DNA of 64,000 nt from Bdellovibrionales bacterium RIFOXYC1_FULL_37_79 (GTDB lineage: Bacteria; Bdellovibrionota; Bacteriovoracia; Bacteriovoracales; Bacteriovoracaceae), in assembly GCA_001770015.1 (NCBI GenBank), contig MEQB01000002.1:18494-82493 (forward strand), given 5' to 3'. Position 1 is the first letter of the stretch. Each line of letters opens with the position of its first letter. The notes under the pieces are model-generated. The model was not told the DNA's origin. It did no database searches and saw nothing but the letters and a program-made list of their open reading frames with translations. Below are positions 55,376-64,000 of this stretch, piece after piece. The position numbers and the translations under genes were made by a program.

Positions 55376-58284
55376 TTGTCGTTCTCCATGAAATCAACGG
55401 TGGATGATCTCCAAATAAATGGCCATTGAAAGCCGGTGGTCTTTCTTAACTTGGAATCCCTGGTTACCTCCGTATTAAAATACGATATCAATTGATTCTT
55501 ATGAATAAGTTGGTCAATACTTCGGGTATTGTTGGCGATCTTGGTTTGCAAGTTGATGACTAGCTGATTCATGGATCTTTTAAAGCTAACCACAAATTCT
55601 TCAGGCATGCCCTTGGGGTCATAGTGCAGTAAAATCTTGGAAAAATCCTCCGCCGCCAGGTTGAGAATCTGATAGACGCCTAAAATAACATCCGATTGCC
55701 CCAAGGCGATAATAACCTGGGCCTTATCTTCGAGGGATTTAAGCAGCATGACTTTCTTTTGTAATTGTTCGTTGAAAAATTTTTCGTCAAATTCCTCTTT
55801 CTCCTCAATTTTGAAATTAAAAAAGTCTTTGGAAAATATTACAAATTCCTTATAGGCAAAAATACCCCGGATAGAGGAGATGACTCCCGAACTGGGAGCT
55901 GGTTCGGAGGATGAGACCTCTAGAACCGCTTTGAAAATTTGGCTGATTTTTTCCGTAATGGCCGGCTGGTTTAAATATAGGGAGTGCCAGTAGTATTTAA
56001 GCATGGACAGAAAAAAGGTTTCCGTAAGGGCCAGATCTTTTTTATAGTCCGCATAGAATTTAAAAAAATTGTCCAAATCGTTATGCAAAATATAATAATT
56101 TAAAACCGAAAGTCTGCTGACGATTTCAAAATTTCTGTTATCATGACATTTTTGATATTCCTTAAGTGCTGAAAGCGCCAGGTCTGGTTTCCCGCTGGCA
56201 ACATGCAACTGGATGATGTTTTTTAAAAATTCCTCTTTTTCGCTATATTCATCTTTACAAAAACGAGACAGGTATTTGGAGGAAATTTCAATCGAGCGGT
56301 CGAAATCCTGGTTTAGATAATACTGATTGGCAAGTGTTACATATTTTTTTCGATTTTCAAATAATTCTTTGTCGGGAAAATATTTAAAAGATTTCATGGC
56401 CCAGTCCAATGATTCCTGGGTGTTGCTTTTTTCCAGATAAATAATGGAAATCCAAAGGGCCGCTTCCGCCTTGATTTTGGCCGGATAAATCTGGTTGTCA
56501 TAAATGCGCTGGTACATTTGTAAAGCGGTGTCTTTATTTTTATTTTCAACGCTTTGAATTTTCTCAAATAAAAGTTGGCCTAGTATAATGGTGGCCTTGT
56601 CAATATAGCTACGATCAAAACCATACAAACCGCCAATGATTTCATTCACCCAAAATGCCAGGCTGGTGGTGTTTTTGGTTTTGATGTAATGATCAATAAC
56701 CGCCCCCAACATGGCCCGTTGCTTTTCTATATCCACCGGGTAGTGCTTGTTATATACGGAAATGGTGTCCACCGCCTTATCCAGGATGGTCTTTTGAAAA
56801 TAAAGATTAAAAAGTCTCTCATAGATTTTTTGACTTTTGGGATCTACCGGCCAGCTTTTTATATAGTTGGTGTAGGCAAATTCGGTATGTTTAAAGTTTG
56901 CCTCTGGAGAAAAGCTGCCTTCAGCCAGGGTAGCCAGCAGTGAATCAAGTAATTTGCGGCGGAAGGTTTCGTTATCGGCGGTTTTATTTTCCGGGGTCAG
57001 ATTCTTATTTCCCCATTCAACGCCCATTTGATAGTAATTGGCAGCTTGAACATATTCCTTGACGGCATAAAATGTTTCACCTTGATAAAAGCGGTATTGA
57101 TCGATATTGGATTTATCCAATCTGGTTAAAATGTCAAAGTAACTGATAATCTCCGCAAGATCACTTTTATTATAGTTTTGGATTTTTTGTTTGGCATTGC
57201 GGGTGAGCCTGACTTGTAAGTAGCCGGTATAATCTTTGATCTCTTTTACCGCCAAGGTCTGTTGTTCAGCCGGTATGGGGCTTTGGGTCTGCATTTTGGC
57301 CAAAGTTTCAGCCACTTGAAAATGGAGATCATTTTTTTTGTATTTTCGGTAAACGTCCAATTCTTCCAGACGAATACTGATTTCGATATCACGTTGCTTT
57401 CTGGTCTGGCTTTCCGTTAAGGCCTTGCCTAAGATGTATTTGGTGTCTTCAAACTGGCCGTTCTTGGCGGTTCTTTTGGCCATTTTAATCAAATGGGTGC
57501 CAGGATCAGGGGTATTTTTTACATAGAAATCAACTCCGCTTGGAATCTCCTTGCCATCAACATGAAACAGTCCCATGAAATCAAAAATTTGTTCATTGAT
57601 ATTGATGTAATTTTTATTTTTAGAAAAGGCAAATGCCCGATGCATGTTTTTGATGGCCCCGGAAAATTCTCTTAGCTGATAGAGACACCAGGCAGAGTTA
57701 TATAAGTGTTTACTGTGAAATTCATCCAGCGGTTTGACTAGAATTTCTTCGTACAATTTGAAGGCATTACTCCACATTTTTTCGTTGTAATAGTATTCCG
57801 CCAGCGAAATCTTGGCATTGTGGGAGATCTTAGAATCCGGGGCGGCATATCTTAGGGTCTGTTTAAAAAATGGTTCGGTATTTTGGTCATTGCCATAATC
57901 CCTGGAGTTTTGGGCCAGGGTATAATAGATGTCGGCGGTATGGGGATTATCAGGCCATTTTTTAAGTATTGAAAGGCCGTGGCTTTTAGTTAGATTATAA
58001 GCGTTTCTGGTTTTTTTAAAATAGGTTTCCTTGCCGGTCTTGGCAACCTCCGAGGGACTGGCCTGTAGGAATAATTTATTTTCCTCTTCCCTTATTAATT
58101 TCATTTTTTCAGTGTAAAGTTCAAACAGACGATATTCCAGCTTGGATTTTCGATCCTTGATTTGCGTGATGGCATTAATTTCACTATCCACTAATTTGCT
58201 TAATTCTTTCCATTTATCGCTACCAAAACTCTTTATGGTTAATGTGAAAAGCATGAATATGATAAAAGTTATGAATTTTCTCAT
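55372..58284 (-). CDS. Giant exported TPR protein (GltI/AgmK-like)
   Basis: A 970-residue exported protein (signal peptide MRKFITFIIFMLFTLTIKSFG) with scattered TPR-like helices (HTADIYYTLAQNSRDYGN, YNSAWCLYQLREFSGAIKNM, ALWISIIYLEKSNTQESLDW) through most of its length. Size and plan resemble the large periplasmic TPR protein of the Glt machine (AgmK/GltI), though sequence identity cannot be judged by eye. It overlaps the upstream TolR-like gene by one base (TGATG) and the next gene by 4 bp, so the operon is tightly coupled. Confidence 0.78.
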   Translation of the reverse strand: MRKFITFIIFMLFTLTIKSFGSDKWKELSKLVDSEINAITQIKDRKSKLEYRLFELYTEKMKLIREEENKLFLQASPSEVAKTGKETYFKKTRNAYNLTKSHGLSILKKWPDNPHTADIYYTLAQNSRDYGNDQNTEPFFKQTLRYAAPDSKISHNAKISLAEYYYNEKMWSNAFKLYEEILVKPLDEFHSKHLYNSAWCLYQLREFSGAIKNMHRAFAFSKNKNYININEQIFDFMGLFHVDGKEIPSGVDFYVKNTPDPGTHLIKMAKRTAKNGQFEDTKYILGKALTESQTRKQRDIEISIRLEELDVYRKYKKNDLHFQVAETLAKMQTQSPIPAEQQTLAVKEIKDYTGYLQVRLTRNAKQKIQNYNKSDLAEIISYFDILTRLDKSNIDQYRFYQGETFYAVKEYVQAANYYQMGVEWGNKNLTPENKTADNETFRRKLLDSLLATLAEGSFSPEANFKHTEFAYTNYIKSWPVDPKSQKIYERLFNLYFQKTILDKAVDTISVYNKHYPVDIEKQRAMLGAVIDHYIKTKNTTSLAFWVNEIIGGLYGFDRSYIDKATIILGQLLFEKIQSVENKNKDTALQMYQRIYDNQIYPAKIKAEAALWISIIYLEKSNTQESLDWAMKSFKYFPDKELFENRKKYVTLANQYYLNQDFDRSIEISSKYLSRFCKDEYSEKEEFLKNIIQLHVASGKPDLALSALKEYQKCHDNRNFEIVSRLSVLNYYILHNDLDNFFKFYADYKKDLALTETFFLSMLKYYWHSLYLNQPAITEKISQIFKAVLEVSSSEPAPSSGVISSIRGIFAYKEFVIFSKDFFNFKIEEKEEFDEKFFNEQLQKKVMLLKSLEDKAQVIIALGQSDVILGVYQILNLAAEDFSKILLHYDPKGMPEEFVVSFKRSMNQLVINLQTKIANNTRSIDQLIHKNQLISYFNTEVTRDSKLRKTTGFQWPFIWRSSTVDFMENDK

Positions 58285-58787
58285 CAGTAATTACCCTGGA
58301 CAATAAACTTAAATTCTGGGTATCCGGCCAAAGCCGAAGTATGCATGATCTGCCGTAGTGTTTTATAGGAGAGGGTTTTATCCATAACAATATTGATTTG
58401 CTTGTTATGATCCTTCATGGCGCTGGCAAGTACTCTCATGCTATCGGCAGTCTTATCTTTTTGCTTTTTTATTTCATCTAGCTTTTGATAGATAAAATCC
58501 ACTCGTTCATCCCCAGTCAGGATGTCACCAACATAGACGTTATTGATCCAAACCTTTTTATCCCGATTCACCTGTAAAATAACCGAGTCGTTGCCAAGCG
58601 TGCGGGATTTGGAATCGGGCAGTTCAATTTTACCAAGCAGATCCAACTTTAAATCGGAGGCATTATAACTTTTTAATAAAAAAACCAGTAAAATAGTAAT
58701 GATATCAAGTAAGGAGGTGATATCCAGATCGATGGTTTTATCTTTTTTATTTTGTACATTTAAAAACCGTTGTTTTCTCATATGCAT
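58284..58787 (-). CDS. Second TolR/ExbD-like motor protein
   Basis: A protein of 167 residues from the ATG at 58787, or 175 from the TTG at 58811. A single TM helix follows a short basic N-terminus: DITSLLDIITILLVFLLKSYN, with the conserved proton-carrying Asp in SLLDI (D36 counted from the TTG) as in TolR and AglQ/AglS. The periplasmic part is helical/beta (NIVMDKTLSYKTLRQIMHTS), the peptidoglycan-binding fold of TolR. The TTG start would overlap the previous gene by 17 bp; the ATG begins 7 bp after its stop. Neither has a good ribosome site, so coupling is assumed. Confidence 0.83.
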   Translation of the reverse strand: MHMRKQRFLNVQNKKDKTIDLDITSLLDIITILLVFLLKSYNASDLKLDLLGKIELPDSKSRTLGNDSVILQVNRDKKVWINNVYVGDILTGDERVDFIYQKLDEIKKQKDKTADSMRVLASAMKDHNKQINIVMDKTLSYKTLRQIMHTSALAGYPEFKFIVQGNY

Positions 58788-58794
58788 CCAGTTA

Positions 58795-59310
58795 TCAAAT
58801 GATGGTTTCAAAAATAATTTTATTAAATAAGCTTACCGTTTTAATGAGTTCCCCTTTTTTATTTCGAGCTGTGAGTATTTGATTGTTTTCAGTTTCTCTT
58901 ATCGAATCCATGATTTTGACAATGTCTGCATACGCCACCGTGGAGGTGGGGCGTAAAATGACCGCCTCTTCATCAATGTTTTTTAATTTTAAATCGGTTA
59001 AAGCCTTGTTCAGCCTAGTCAAATCATATTTGCCACTATCATTCTTTTTAACTTCCAGCAGATCTTTTTCCACCAGTCCGGTTTTGATCAGGATGCCTTC
59101 GGGGTTTATTTCCAGCACCAGATTTAAAGGATCTTTCTTATCAATTTTTTTATCTATGGTGACCACCGCTGGGGCATCCGAGTTAATTTCGTAGATATCG
59201 ATAAACTGGGCGGACATCAGAAGAAAAAAGATAAAAATAAAAACCGCATCCATAATTGGAACCAGATTGGGCCTTACTCTTTTATCTCTTTTCTTGGTTG
59301 CCTTAAACAT
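58795..59310 (-). CDS. First TolR/ExbD-like motor protein
   Basis: A 171-residue protein with one TM helix near the N-terminus (NLVPIMDAVFIFIFFLLMSA). The conserved membrane aspartate D21 is present. The periplasmic domain contains LVLEINPEGILIKT and YADIVKIMDSIRE, typical of TolR/ExbD. It would pair with the second TolR-like protein and the TolQ-like protein to form the proton-driven motor. AglQ and AglS in Myxococcus are likewise two TolR-type proteins with one AglR. GGGAG precedes the ATG by 3 bp. Confidence 0.87.
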   Translation of the reverse strand: MFKATKKRDKRVRPNLVPIMDAVFIFIFFLLMSAQFIDIYEINSDAPAVVTIDKKIDKKDPLNLVLEINPEGILIKTGLVEKDLLEVKKNDSGKYDLTRLNKALTDLKLKNIDEEAVILRPTSTVAYADIVKIMDSIRETENNQILTARNKKGELIKTVSLFNKIIFETII

Positions 59311-59330
59311 ACATCTCCCTCGGTTCCCAA

Positions 59331-60077
59331 TTAGGCTGCCTTGCTGGTTTCGGTGGCACTGGTTTCACCGGAGGAGGTTTGAATACCTTGGCCTTTTTTA
59401 GTACCCAGCAGGTCAACTAATTTTACAGAGTATTCAATAATTTCTCCTGAAATTTTGTCTTGCTTACTTAAAAGAACCTGATAAATCATCATAATGGAAA
59501 GCGCCGAGAGCAGTCCCAGCGCCGTGGTGTTCATGGCGGTTGAAATACCAATGGCTAACAGCTTTGCTTTGGAAGCAGGATCAGCGGTGGCAACGGCACT
59601 AAATGATTGGATAAGTCCTTGGATGGTTCCCAGTAAACCAAACAACGTGGATATGTTGGCAACTAATTGCAAATAACCCATCCAGCGGTCAATCTTTGGT
59701 TGAACTTCTAGCATGGCACCTTCGAGTGCGTCCTGGATTTGCTCCTTGTTTTGATTGGCCCTTTTTAATCCGGCCTTCAAGACGTAGGGTAATAGCGCCT
59801 TGGAGTTACTGCAGATTTTGATGGCCTCTTGCACATTATTAAGTAACACATGTTTTTTAATCATGTTCATCAGGCTATCGCCCTTGGTGTCGTAAAACGC
59901 ATACGACTTGAATCTTTCAATGACCAAAATGATGCCAAAAATCCAAATGGCCAAAATGATCCACATGAATACGCCGCCATCATTCATAAAAATAGCAACA
60001 TCCTCAATAAAGGAGGTGTTGGCGATGGCCTCATTGATGGGGGTAGTGGCTGCAACTTGATTAAGTGTTTGTTCCAT
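59331..60077 (-). CDS. TolQ/ExbB/MotA-family proton channel subunit (AglR-like)
   Basis: A 248-residue inner-membrane protein with three TM helices: one near 37-55 (WIILAIWIFGIILVI), and the conserved pair at about 135-215 (LVANISTLFGLLGTIQGLIQ and STAMNTTALGLLSALSIMM). The GLLGTI/TALGL motifs are the family's ion-channel signature, with polar residues facing the TolR aspartate. Located 21 bp before the first TolR-like gene. With two TolR-like partners it matches AglR-AglQ-AglS. GAGGAA lies before the ATG. Confidence 0.93.
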   Translation of the reverse strand: MEQTLNQVAATTPINEAIANTSFIEDVAIFMNDGGVFMWIILAIWIFGIILVIERFKSYAFYDTKGDSLMNMIKKHVLLNNVQEAIKICSNSKALLPYVLKAGLKRANQNKEQIQDALEGAMLEVQPKIDRWMGYLQLVANISTLFGLLGTIQGLIQSFSAVATADPASKAKLLAIGISTAMNTTALGLLSALSIMMIYQVLLSKQDKISGEIIEYSVKLVDLLGTKKGQGIQTSSGETSATETSKAA

Positions 60078-60195
60078 ATAATTTCCTCTAGAAAAATGTT
60101 CCTATCACGTTCTAATATCGACACTTCCATGAATAAACTTGAGGAAAAAGGCACACTTACTTTCAAGTCAACATATTAAAATGATTAGTGAAAGG

Positions 60196-60462
60196 CTACT
60201 TTAAATTCAAAATATCCCGTCTGATATCTGGATAATAATCCTTTTTTTCATAAAAATCAGATTCCATGACTTTACGTTCCCGCTCTTTTACGGAAACGTC
60301 ACCGGGGGCGATGACGGAACCTTGGATTTCCAGATTTCCCAGATCAAAGCGCTCATACTTTTTGTATTCAACCACGACTTTTTCCTTTTTGTTCTCTGCC
60401 AAAGCATGAAAACTGGTGGTAAACAAAGTGAATAAAAATATAATAACTATTGTTCTAGTCAT
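60196..60462 (-). CDS. Small secreted protein of the Glt-like cluster
   Basis: An 88-residue exported protein (signal peptide MTRTIVIIFLFTLFTTSFHA) with a charged mature part, VVVEYKKYERFDLGNLEIQG then SVIAPGDVSVKERERK. Its ATG lies inside the end of the upstream TPR gene (ATGACTAG, 8-bp overlap), which argues strongly for the 60462 start and for coupling. A longer frame from 60498 is less likely. It probably belongs to the envelope machine, but no family is identified. Confidence 0.75.
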   Translation of the reverse strand: MTRTIVIIFLFTLFTTSFHALAENKKEKVVVEYKKYERFDLGNLEIQGSVIAPGDVSVKERERKVMESDFYEKKDYYPDIRRDILNLK

Positions 60463-61981
60463 TTTTTGCCCCCTTGGCACTTTCACTCTCTTTCTCATTT
60501 TTCATTTGCCCTTTTTCTTCTTCTTGTATTTCTTTTTTTACATCTTCAAACGTTCTTTGTTTTACCTCTTCGCAGTTGGATTTAAGTCCAAAGGAATAAT
60601 CTCCCAGTTCATCGGCCCAAAATTCTCCGGTGAATTCCCAGAATTGTTCATCCACCGTTCTTTTGACGTGTTGTAAATCGCCTCGTCCTCGATCAGCAAT
60701 CAGTTTGGTTCCCTTGTAAATCAAGTCTCTCTTCTTACTCATGATATCGATCCTGATTTTAAAAAGTTGGAAGGACAGATCGTTTATCTTGTTGATGAAT
60801 TCGTACATGTACTCCTTGATATACCAGTTGAGGGCCTTGATTTTTAAATTGATCTGGGTATCGGTTTCCTCTATGAGAAAGCGAATGAAATCATCCCGGT
60901 TCATTTTTTTCAACAAGGTCGCTTCTTTCATGGCAATTTTATATGAGCCATATTCCACGTTATATTTAACGGTTTTTTTAATCTGGGTGATCAGGCTTCT
61001 GATAAAGGGGTGACGGGCCTCAAGCATCTGGGTGGATTCATGAGTCAGATAGAAAAAGTAATTATCCGAAGTCTTGTTTTTGGTAAGCACTGAAGCCAGG
61101 GCCTCTGATCTTGGTTTATAAATATTATAGTACTGGTCAATAACACTTAAAGCATCCTCCCACAGACAAAGCTTATGGTAGGAAAGGGCGGTTAAGAGTT
61201 CGCTTTCCGGCATGAAATAACTTTCCAGCAGGGGATATTTGTAGGTGACCAGCAACCCCAGTGTGCGGTTATAATCGTTTTGTTTGTATTTCACCCACGC
61301 TTTTTCCAAGAGCACATATGGCCACTTATAGGAAGTTTTATCTATTTCATCGTAAGCCTCCATGGATTTATCGTATTCCTTGGAAGTGAATTTTAATCTG
61401 GCCACATGAATCAGGCAGGTTTCTTTTAAAATGGCGTAATATCTTTTAATCTTATCATTGGAACTGGCGCTGACCGCATTTTCCGCATGCGTATAACATT
61501 TTTTATATTCGCTATATCCGGCATCGCTGTTACCAAGCAAACTGTAAGCTGCTCCCTTGGTAAGCCGGATCTCCGGTTGCAAATAATTATTGTCCGGAAT
61601 TTTGTCCAAATATTTGATGGCCTCTGCATAATTTTTTTCATGAAAATACCTAAGCCCGAGCACAAAATAGAGGGTCGGGGAGTCATGGCGCACCAGTGCT
61701 TCGGTAGGTATATCAAAAAAGATTTCTGGACCGGCCTTGATGATCAGCGCTTTTAAGGCCTTTTCAAATTCCGGTTGGATTTTTTGGGCATTTACTATGT
61801 GTTTGGTGGCAAACCAAATGGCGGAGAAATAATAGTCACCCATAATGAGTTCATAGGTGATCTTTTCATTCTTGCGCTCCACATTTGGATCGTTATAAAG
61901 CTGTCTGGCCTTTTCCAATGATGCAAAACCATTGGCGCAAATAATGAAAGTAAGCAGTATTTTAATTATTATTTTATTCAT
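60455..61981 (-). CDS. Exported TPR-like protein of the Glt-like cluster
   Basis: A 508-residue protein with a signal peptide (cleavage near NGFAS) and TPR-like helical pairs between about 95 and 300 (ALVRHDSPTLYFVLGLRYFH, AIKYLDKIPDN, PESELLTALSYHKLCLWEDA). The C-terminus is a strongly charged Glu/Lys coil (VKKEIQEEEKGQMKNEKESE). It is probably periplasmic and part of the same trans-envelope assembly. It overlaps the small secreted protein gene by 8 bp and follows the outer-membrane barrel gene by 21 bp. Confidence 0.75.
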   Translation of the reverse strand: MNKIIIKILLTFIICANGFASLEKARQLYNDPNVERKNEKITYELIMGDYYFSAIWFATKHIVNAQKIQPEFEKALKALIIKAGPEIFFDIPTEALVRHDSPTLYFVLGLRYFHEKNYAEAIKYLDKIPDNNYLQPEIRLTKGAAYSLLGNSDAGYSEYKKCYTHAENAVSASSNDKIKRYYAILKETCLIHVARLKFTSKEYDKSMEAYDEIDKTSYKWPYVLLEKAWVKYKQNDYNRTLGLLVTYKYPLLESYFMPESELLTALSYHKLCLWEDALSVIDQYYNIYKPRSEALASVLTKNKTSDNYFFYLTHESTQMLEARHPFIRSLITQIKKTVKYNVEYGSYKIAMKEATLLKKMNRDDFIRFLIEETDTQINLKIKALNWYIKEYMYEFINKINDLSFQLFKIRIDIMSKKRDLIYKGTKLIADRGRGDLQHVKRTVDEQFWEFTGEFWADELGDYSFGLKSNCEEVKQRTFEDVKKEIQEEEKGQMKNEKESESAKGAKND

Positions 61982-62002
61982 ATCGTGCCTCTACCTTAGA
62001 AT

Positions 62003-62728
62003 TTAGAATGAAAAACCAAGTCCAACTGTTACATCCGAATTATATCTTCTTTCTTCTTTGGGAGAGGTGGGGCTTCGGTCTTTGTATGAAGTATTTAGGT
62101 ATTCAATATTTAAATGGATGTGTTTGGAAATATGGAATTTGAAATTGGTCTTGGCCATGATGGCCATACTACTTTTTTTGTCGTAAGCGTCTGGAATATT
62201 GGCGTCACCTGCGGAAATCAAGTTGTTCTCAAAATCTGCATTGCCAAGACCGAGTCCAAATGACCAATCGAAATAATAAATTTTGTTAAAAGTATTTATT
62301 TTTCCATAAAAGGGTGACCATATCAAAAGGCCAGCGTAACTGCCAGTCAGTTTTCGAACGAAGGGTACGCTACGGTTAACTCTTTGGACAGCATAAAAAG
62401 TATCATTGTTGCTATTAAAATATGTATTGTAAAGTAGCTCCACTCCCCACTCTTCATGGAAGTAAAAACCAGTCCGTAGGGCTAGTGCCTTGCCGCTTAT
62501 AAATTTCTGGTTAATAACTTTGGCGTAGCCGACGTCAAAATAAAAGGAATTTTTCTTTTTATAGTTTTTGTTTTGGAGAACATAAACTTTTTTGTCCTGG
62601 TCAAGCCACAAAAAATCGTAAAGGTCTTTTTCCGTAGCTTTCAGGTATGTGGGAACGATGAAGATGAAAATTAAAAACAACACCAGAATAATCCGTCCGA
62701 TTTCACTTTTAATAAAATTATTTTTCAT
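62003..62728 (-). CDS. Outer-membrane beta-barrel protein (OMP_myx_plus type)
   Basis: A 241-residue exported protein whose N-terminal hydrophobic stretch (IILVLFLIFIFIVPTYL) is a signal peptide. The barrel region begins with VYVLQNKNYKKKNSFYFDVG, a pattern of the outer-membrane family found in Myxococcales and Bdellovibrio gliding clusters (TIGR04565), and ends in SDVTVGLGFSF with a terminal Phe. Such barrels (GltA/B/H-like) anchor the gliding machine in the outer membrane. First gene of the tightly linked operon; the 268-bp gap before it contains its probable promoter and the terminator of the VWA gene. Confidence 0.8.
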   Translation of the reverse strand: MKNNFIKSEIGRIILVLFLIFIFIVPTYLKATEKDLYDFLWLDQDKKVYVLQNKNYKKKNSFYFDVGYAKVINQKFISGKALALRTGFYFHEEWGVELLYNTYFNSNNDTFYAVQRVNRSVPFVRKLTGSYAGLLIWSPFYGKINTFNKIYYFDWSFGLGLGNADFENNLISAGDANIPDAYDKKSSMAIMAKTNFKFHISKHIHLNIEYLNTSYKDRSPTSPKEERRYNSDVTVGLGFSF

Positions 62729-62956
62729 GGGATATACCTAGAAGCAAAAGTTTAAGTATAATAAGCTGGACTTAAACTCCTCTGGAAAACTTTGAGATTG
62801 TGTATCCACTTTTTTTCAGCATTAACGGACGTCCTGACACAAAATCTAAAGAAAAGAACCCTTATTTTAAAATAACGCAAAGCGTCTCAAACTTCAATTG
62901 CTTTTTTCTTACAATAAACCAAATCTTAAACAATCCAAATACTTCAATCACAAAAG

Positions 62957-62983
62957 GCCGGGATAACCTGGTGTTATCCCGAC
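62957..62983 (-). terminator. Intrinsic terminator of the VWA gene
   Basis: A perfect 9-bp stem CGGGATAAC/GTTATCCCG (62959-62967 with 62973-62981) with a 5-nt loop, flanked by further GG/CC pairs. Read leftward it is followed by TTTTG. It lies 15 bp past the stop of the VWA gene, so that gene is transcribed separately from the barrel-to-TonB operon. Confidence 0.85.
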
Positions 62984-62997
62984 CAGTTATTTAGTTC

Positions 62998-64000
62998 TTA
63001 CAGTTGTACATAGTAATCGATAGTGATTATGCTTCCTTCTGCGGGAATACTGCCTTCATTAAATTTAATTGAATTGTTTTCAGCGTTGAAGGTCCAACCT
63101 GAGTTCATAACAATCCCGTCAACTTTAACGATTATTTCAGTTCCAGCGTAAGGGCCTTGGGCCAAAGCAAAACTATCTAATAATTCAATAATAGAACCAC
63201 CGATATTAAGAAGTGTATCGTAGAAATCTTTTTTAATATCGTCGTGAATTCCACCTGTTAATTCTGAAGCTTCCATGTATCTGCTTCCAATCGTGTTGGA
63301 TGAAGTAGCAGTTTTGGCCACGATGGAGTAGATTTTTGCCATACCTTCGTTAGCTTTATGTGATCTAATGAAGTTTACATAATTAGCGACGGTATCAGAA
63401 GACTGATCCTGCTCATCGCTAACCACGATAACAGCAAAGAAGGCGTCATCACGTAGGAAGGTTTGGTTGTATTTTGATAAGAAAGAAGAAGTGGCCTTGA
63501 GTCCTCTTTCTGTACCTGAACCTCTTGCACCTACATAAATGTACTTCATAAAATCATCGATAAAATCATTAAGATCGTAGCTGGCGGCTTCAGCAGATAA
63601 CTTGTAGATAAGTTCGTCTGAGCTGATGTTACCAGGAGTTCCACAAACGTTGGTCTTTCTTAGATAGTAATCATAACCACATGTGATGTTACCATTGTAG
63701 CTGTTGGTAGTGTCTGTGGTGGTAATGGCCATTTTAAAATCAGCACCTTTATTAATGAAAGCATTGATAAAGTACTGAAAATTTCTGGCAATTGCTTGTT
63801 GCTCATCACCCATTGAACCTGAGTTGTCAATGACCCATAGAATGTCAACTTGACCTGCATTCTCGCCAACATTTTTTTGGATAAATTGCTCTGATACTAG
63901 GGAGAGTGTAACTGGAGTTGGTTCAACTACTGGAGTTGGTTCAACTACTGGAGTTGGTTCAACTACTGGAGTTGGTTCAACTACTGGAGTTGGTTCAACT
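62998..64000 (-). CDS. VWA-domain surface protein with VEPTPV repeats, partial (CglB-like)
   Basis: The C-terminal 334 residues of a longer exported protein; the N-terminus lies beyond the right edge. A series of VEPTPV repeats (63911-64000) is followed by a linker and a von Willebrand A domain with a MIDAS metal site: VIDNSGSMGDE (D-x-S-x-S), YVGARGSGTERGL, and FAVIVVSDEQDQSS. A C-terminal beta-rich section (EGSIITIDYYVQL) closes it. VWA adhesins such as Myxococcus CglB link the gliding machine to the substrate. A methionine at 63813 is internal, not the start. The terminator at 62957 ends the gene. Confidence 0.83.
   Translation of the reverse strand, partial: VEPTPVVEPTPVVEPTPVVEPTPVVEPTPVTLSLVSEQFIQKNVGENAGQVDILWVIDNSGSMGDEQQAIARNFQYFINAFINKGADFKMAITTTDTTNSYNGNITCGYDYYLRKTNVCGTPGNISSDELIYKLSAEAASYDLNDFIDDFMKYIYVGARGSGTERGLKATSSFLSKYNQTFLRDDAFFAVIVVSDEQDQSSDTVANYVNFIRSHKANEGMAKIYSIVAKTATSSNTIGSRYMEASELTGGIHDDIKKDFYDTLLNIGGSIIELLDSFALAQGPYAGTEIIVKVDGIVMNSGWTFNAENNSIKFNEGSIPAEGSIITIDYYVQL
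63911..64000. repeat. 18-bp tandem repeat encoding VEPTPV
   Basis: Five exact copies of ACTGGAGTTGGTTCAACT on the plus strand, reaching the window edge, so the array may continue. Because the unit is 18 bp, changes in copy number stay in frame and only alter the length of the linker before the VWA domain. Confidence 0.95.

Noticed and set aside
63911..64000. Possible CRISPR-like array at the right edge
   Set aside because: The units are contiguous 18-mers without spacers and encode VEPTPV in frame with the VWA protein.

Overview
The window comes from a low-GC, gene-dense Gram-negative chromosome that is rich in secreted proteins and lipoproteins. The best guess is a Bdellovibrio/Bacteriovorax-type organism (Bdellovibrionota). 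This is inference. It rests on a TIGR02147-type regulator, an Agl-Glt-like envelope motor cluster with a TolQ/TolR/TolR trio, an FHA-TonB protein and a VWA protein, many signal-peptide proteins without known domains, and several large secreted proteases. No rRNA or tRNA gene was seen.

Layout. 1-8.6 kb: a forward block with an enolase-superfamily dipeptide epimerase, a LysM lytic transglycosylase lipoprotein, a glycosyltransferase, ferritin, cytochrome bd oxidase (cydA, cydB) and an OPT-family oligopeptide transporter. The theme is wall-peptide turnover plus micro-oxic respiration and iron storage. 8.6-12.4 kb: two small secreted proteins, an HD-domain protein, a DUF155/RMD1-type membrane-anchored protein and a PHP phosphoesterase. 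12.4-17.4 kb: two tandem C25 (gingipain-like) cysteine peptidases on the minus strand, with matching promoters and an identical 18-bp upstream box; only one carries the C-terminal Ig-like/P-domain tail. 17.4-19.5 kb: an ATP-cone/uridine-kinase-like protein overlapping a small HAD phosphatase. 19.5-24.4 kb: two transposase remnants, a TIGR02147 regulator, small secreted or membrane proteins and Hsp33. 24.4-36 kb: a secreted HExxH protein, a histone-deacetylase-family enzyme, a 2194-residue lipoprotein made of about 15 Calx-beta units followed by 7 RCC1-like repeats, and small secreted proteins. 36-38.4 kb: an AT-rich island with an Xre/MbcA-RES toxin-antitoxin pair preceded by an unknown third gene, next to a broken HTH gene.

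38.6-49.9 kb: a tight four-gene minus-strand operon encoding a metzincin lipoprotein, two very large paralogous lipoproteins and an outer-membrane beta-barrel-like protein. I cannot match this combination to a described system. It is my first candidate for something new.

50-64 kb: a multi-PAS histidine kinase, then a long overlapping minus-strand operon that looks like an Agl-Glt (Myxococcus gliding) type trans-envelope machine. It has an outer-membrane barrel, a TPR protein, a small secreted protein, TolQ, TolR, TolR, a giant TPR protein, a TPR lipoprotein and an FHA-TM-TonB protein. A separately terminated VWA-domain surface protein with VEPTPV repeats precedes it and runs off the right edge.
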